NCBI GenBank assembly: GCA_934875375.1
Contig: CAKXHL010000010.1
Span: 17,490 to 81,489, forward strand
Direction: 5' to 3'
DNA from: an uncultured bacterium
GTDB taxonomy: Bacteria; Bacillota; Clostridia; Oscillospirales; Ruminococcaceae
Length of the DNA: 64,000 nucleotides
Shown here: one piece after another, positions 61,993-64,000 of the stretch
Numbering within the stretch: position 1 is the first letter of the stretch
Layout of the letters: every line of letters begins with the position of its first letter
Position numbers and translations under genes: made by a program
Notes under the pieces: generated by a model
Told to the model about the DNA's origin: nothing
The model's database searches: none
The model's input: the letters and a program-made list of their open reading frames with translations, nothing else

Positions 61993-62820
61993 CTAAAGAG
62001 CCTTTTTAGGACATGCCTTTACACATTCCATACATAAGATGCACTCTGTACCATTCTTACGCTTCCTTGAATTGTCCGTCATATCAACATTCATCGGACA
62101 GACCTTCTTGCACCTTCCACATGAAACACACTTCTCCTTGTCGCATTTGATGCGGAACAAAGAAAAATAGCTCATAGGTTTTAGAAAAACTGTGATTGGA
62201 CAGATGTACTTACAGAAAGCCCTGTTATCTTTGAAAATCAAAGCGAGTGAAATACCCAAAATGTAGTAAATGGCGTTACCGATGAGAAATGACCAAAACA
62301 TAATCCTCTCCATATGCCCTACCCTTTGCAAGAACAAAATGGAAACAAAAAGGAATGATGCTGCAAATGAAATGTAGCGGATAAAGCCGATTGGCTTTCT
62401 CGGAGATTCGGGGACCTTATATGGCAGGAAGTCTAATACCATCGCTGTCCAACAGGCATAGCCGCACCAGCCCCGGCCAAAAATCAGCGGTCCAAAGATT
62501 TTTGCGACAGCATAGTGAATAGTTGCCGCTTCAAAAACGCCGTTAAACAGATAATACCAGAATCCCTCAATCTGCATATTTTCATTGCATATTAAGCCCA
62601 AATATACCAGCATGTAAGCTCCAACAAGAAGTTGAACCACGCGGCGTGCGTGTATGTAGTGAAGCTGGAATAGCAGGAGACCGAGGGCTATGGCTGTACC
62701 TATATAACTAAAATTAAGCAGGTAGAACAAGTTGCCCTTTGAAAGCCAAAGTACAATAGCAACCATTTCAAAGACGAGCCACATTAAAACTATCCCACCA
62801 TATTTTCCATATTTTCTCAC
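61993..62820 (-). CDS. NapH/CcoG-like membrane protein with two 4Fe-4S clusters
   Basis: The 275-residue protein has about six membrane helices, a GRGWCGYACW motif (NapH/CcoG-like) near residue 117 and CKYICPI near 205, then two ferredoxin motifs CVSCGRCKKVCP and CILCMECVKACP at the C-terminus. Such proteins carry electrons across the membrane from the quinone pool to periplasmic or membrane partners; the partner here is unknown. The GTG at 62820 follows AAGGAGA. It faces the primase-type genes across a 240-base gap with no gene. Confidence 0.8.
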   Translation of the reverse strand: MRKYGKYGGIVLMWLVFEMVAIVLWLSKGNLFYLLNFSYIGTAIALGLLLFQLHYIHARRVVQLLVGAYMLVYLGLICNENMQIEGFWYYLFNGVFEAATIHYAVAKIFGPLIFGRGWCGYACWTAMVLDFLPYKVPESPRKPIGFIRYISFAASFLFVSILFLQRVGHMERIMFWSFLIGNAIYYILGISLALIFKDNRAFCKYICPITVFLKPMSYFSLFRIKCDKEKCVSCGRCKKVCPMNVDMTDNSRKRKNGTECILCMECVKACPKKAL

Positions 62821-63062
62821 AAGTCGATTCTCCTTACCTTTTAATCTTAATCAAAATATATGAATGTTCTTCGATAGGAGGCAAAACCTTAGTACCAAAC
62901 TTTATTATTTATTATACCATGAGAATATGAACGCAGAAAGGCCTGTCATGTTTTTTGAAATAAACTTGTCATGGCATCCGCCTGTCCGCAAAGAATCTGA
63001 ACATAAAACAGACAGAGAGGTGAAAAAACAGCCTCTTGAATCTATTTTACGGAGGATACAGC

Positions 63063-63712
63063 ATGAACCTTTTTCAAAACGTCAAGTATGGCGTGAACTG
63101 CCGGGAAACTGCGGAATGGTATGGGGTATTTGTCAATCGGCAGGGCAAAGCCCTCTGCCCCTTTCACAACGACCGGCACCCCAGCTTGCTTGTAGCAGAC
63201 GATCACTATTATTGCTTTGCCTGCGGCGCACATGGGGACGTGATCGATTTTGCCGCAAACTTTTTTGCCCTGCCGCTTTACGAAGCTGCCCAGTGGCTTG
63301 CAGCAGACTTCGGTATTGACACGGACCGACCGCCGACAAAGGAAATTCTTGAAAAACGCAGACAACAAACAGAAGCACAGCAGCTCATGGAAAACGAGCG
63401 GCTGTGCTTTTCTGTTCTGTCGGATTACGCCCGTGTCCTCTGGAGATGGAAGGTGCAGTATGCACCTTCCATCTCCAGAGGGAGCACCGGATGAGCTTTG
63501 TGGAAGCCTGTCACAAGCTCGACGAGACGGAGTATTACTTGGATATTCTGTGCGCAGGTGATTCTCACGAACGTGCCGAGGTGGTCAGTTATCTGCTTGC
63601 AGATGGCCGGTTGGACAAGCTCAAGGAAAAATCAATGGGAGGGATGCAGCGTGAACAAGAAGTATGCCGGGTTGGATTTTCCAGCATGGTTCGATGGCAA
63701 GGACGCCAATGA
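63063..63712 (+). pseudogene. CHC2 zinc-finger primase-type gene, interrupted by a perfect palindrome
   Basis: The ATG at 63063 (GGAGG at 63050-63054) opens a CHC2 primase zinc finger (ALCPFHNDRHPSLLV and YYCFACGAHGDVIDF), then DYARVLWRWKVQYAP. Near 63460-63500 the frame shifts; the next homologous segment FVEACHKLDETEYYLDILCAG is in another frame and ends at 63712. A perfect inverted repeat covers 63438-63480. The protein is an accessory protein of integrative elements; in this copy it is disrupted. Confidence 0.65.
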
Positions 63713-64000
63713 GGCGGCCTTTTGCCGGGAATTTCTATCAAAGAACAAGCTCATCTATGCGGACAACGCATTTTTCACACCGGACGGACGGCTGACAGCC
63801 CCGCTGCTGCTGAAAGAAAAAATCTACGCCGAGCTGGAGTGCTGCGCCGCAAAGAACATTCCGCGCACCATTTCCAATATCGTGGCGATCATGAAGCTGG
63901 TGGCTCATACAGAGAGCTTTCCGCCAAATCCGGATGAGATTCATGTGCAGAACGGGACGCTCCGCACTGACGGCAATTTTCTTGCGGGACGGCCTGAGAT
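63651..64000 (+). CDS. D5/P4-type primase, N-terminal part
   Basis: The frame is open to the right edge. It starts at GTG 63651 with GGGAGGG at 63637-63643 and reads VNKKYAGLDFPAWFDGKDAN, then LIYADNAFFTPDG, IPRTISNIVAIMKLVAH and IHVQNGTLRTDGNFLAGRPE. The QNGTLxTDG segment and position after a CHC2 protein fit the N-terminus of phage/plasmid primase-helicases of the D5_N family used by integrative elements. Only about 116 residues are visible. Confidence 0.7.
   Translation, partial: MNKKYAGLDFPAWFDGKDANEAAFCREFLSKNKLIYADNAFFTPDGRLTAPLLLKEKIYAELECCAAKNIPRTISNIVAIMKLVAHTESFPPNPDEIHVQNGTLRTDGNFLAGRPE

Noticed and set aside
58951..64000. CRISPR array or tRNA attachment site at the element edge
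   Set aside because: The CAGTGACAA copies are 9 bases long and irregularly spaced without unique 30-base spacers, and no tRNA gene or long direct repeat is visible near 60.1 kb.

Overview
The window looks like a chromosomal stretch of a spore-forming, anaerobic Gram-positive bacterium of the class Clostridia, most likely in the Oscillospirales/Ruminococcaceae-Acutalibacteraceae range (inferred, not proven). The evidence is strong AGGAGG-type ribosome binding sites, frequent TTG and GTG starts, sigma-A promoters with 16-18 base spacers, short U-tailed terminators, a bofA gene (sporulation), a class B sortase, and Clostridia-like gene orders (rnj-gdpP-rplI-dnaB-tilS-hpt-ftsH and dgt-dnaG-rpoD-rrf2). 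I could not name a genus.

Layout. 1-13.8 kb: the start of an ornithine cyclodeaminase-family gene, a lipoprotein gene broken by four frameshifts, cinA, a merR regulator, ridA, a signal peptidase, isoaspartyl dipeptidase, an Mrp ATPase, a sortase B fused to bacterial Ig-like domains, an unknown basic protein, pepT, a cation diffusion facilitator and a small XRE regulator with a twin palindromic operator. 13.9-17.2 kb (minus strand): mnmA, nifU-like scaffold and cysteine desulfurase in one operon for tRNA thiolation and Fe-S assembly, preceded by rnhA. 17.3-28.1 kb: RNase J and GdpP, each behind a long, apparently structured leader, then rplI, dnaB, tilS, hpt and ftsH. 28.2-36.4 kb: a second type II topoisomerase pair, secG, RNase R, an untracked 58-residue Cys-rich protein, a YaaL-like protein and bofA. 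36.8-37.7 kb (minus): the RNase P RNA gene and a zinc-ribbon TM2 protein. 38.0-47.3 kb: glutamate dehydrogenase, branched-chain aminotransferase, a pseudouridine synthase, a decayed ABC ATPase remnant, an M23 endopeptidase, murA, a WalJ-like hydrolase and rlmH. 47.4-49.9 kb (minus): an acetyltransferase and a YifB/ComM ATPase. 50.1-59.0 kb: phosphoglucomutase, rpmE, yigZ, the dgt-dnaG-rpoD cluster, and an Rrf2 regulator overlapping a 2-hydroxyacid dehydrogenase.

From about 59.5 kb onward the character changes. A MerR-type regulator lacks its DNA-binding domain exactly where foreign-looking DNA begins (about 60.11 kb). The last 3.9 kb carry iterated 9-base repeats and hairpins, a coupled pair of tiny genes, a mobile-element-type zinc-ribbon protein, a NapH-like membrane ferredoxin, a CHC2 primase-type gene interrupted at a perfect 20+3+20 palindrome, and the start of a D5/P4-type primase. 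I read this as the left end of an integrative element that continues beyond the window, though no integrase, relaxase or att repeat is visible.

The core of the window is housekeeping DNA in which nearly all genes are intact, so the disrupted genes stand out as real decay rather than poor sequence. The most unusual signals are the two long leader RNAs, the twin operator, the sortase-BIG2 fusion, the template-switch-like palindrome and the element boundary. I found no CRISPR array, no tRNA or rRNA gene and no obvious multi-gene defence system.
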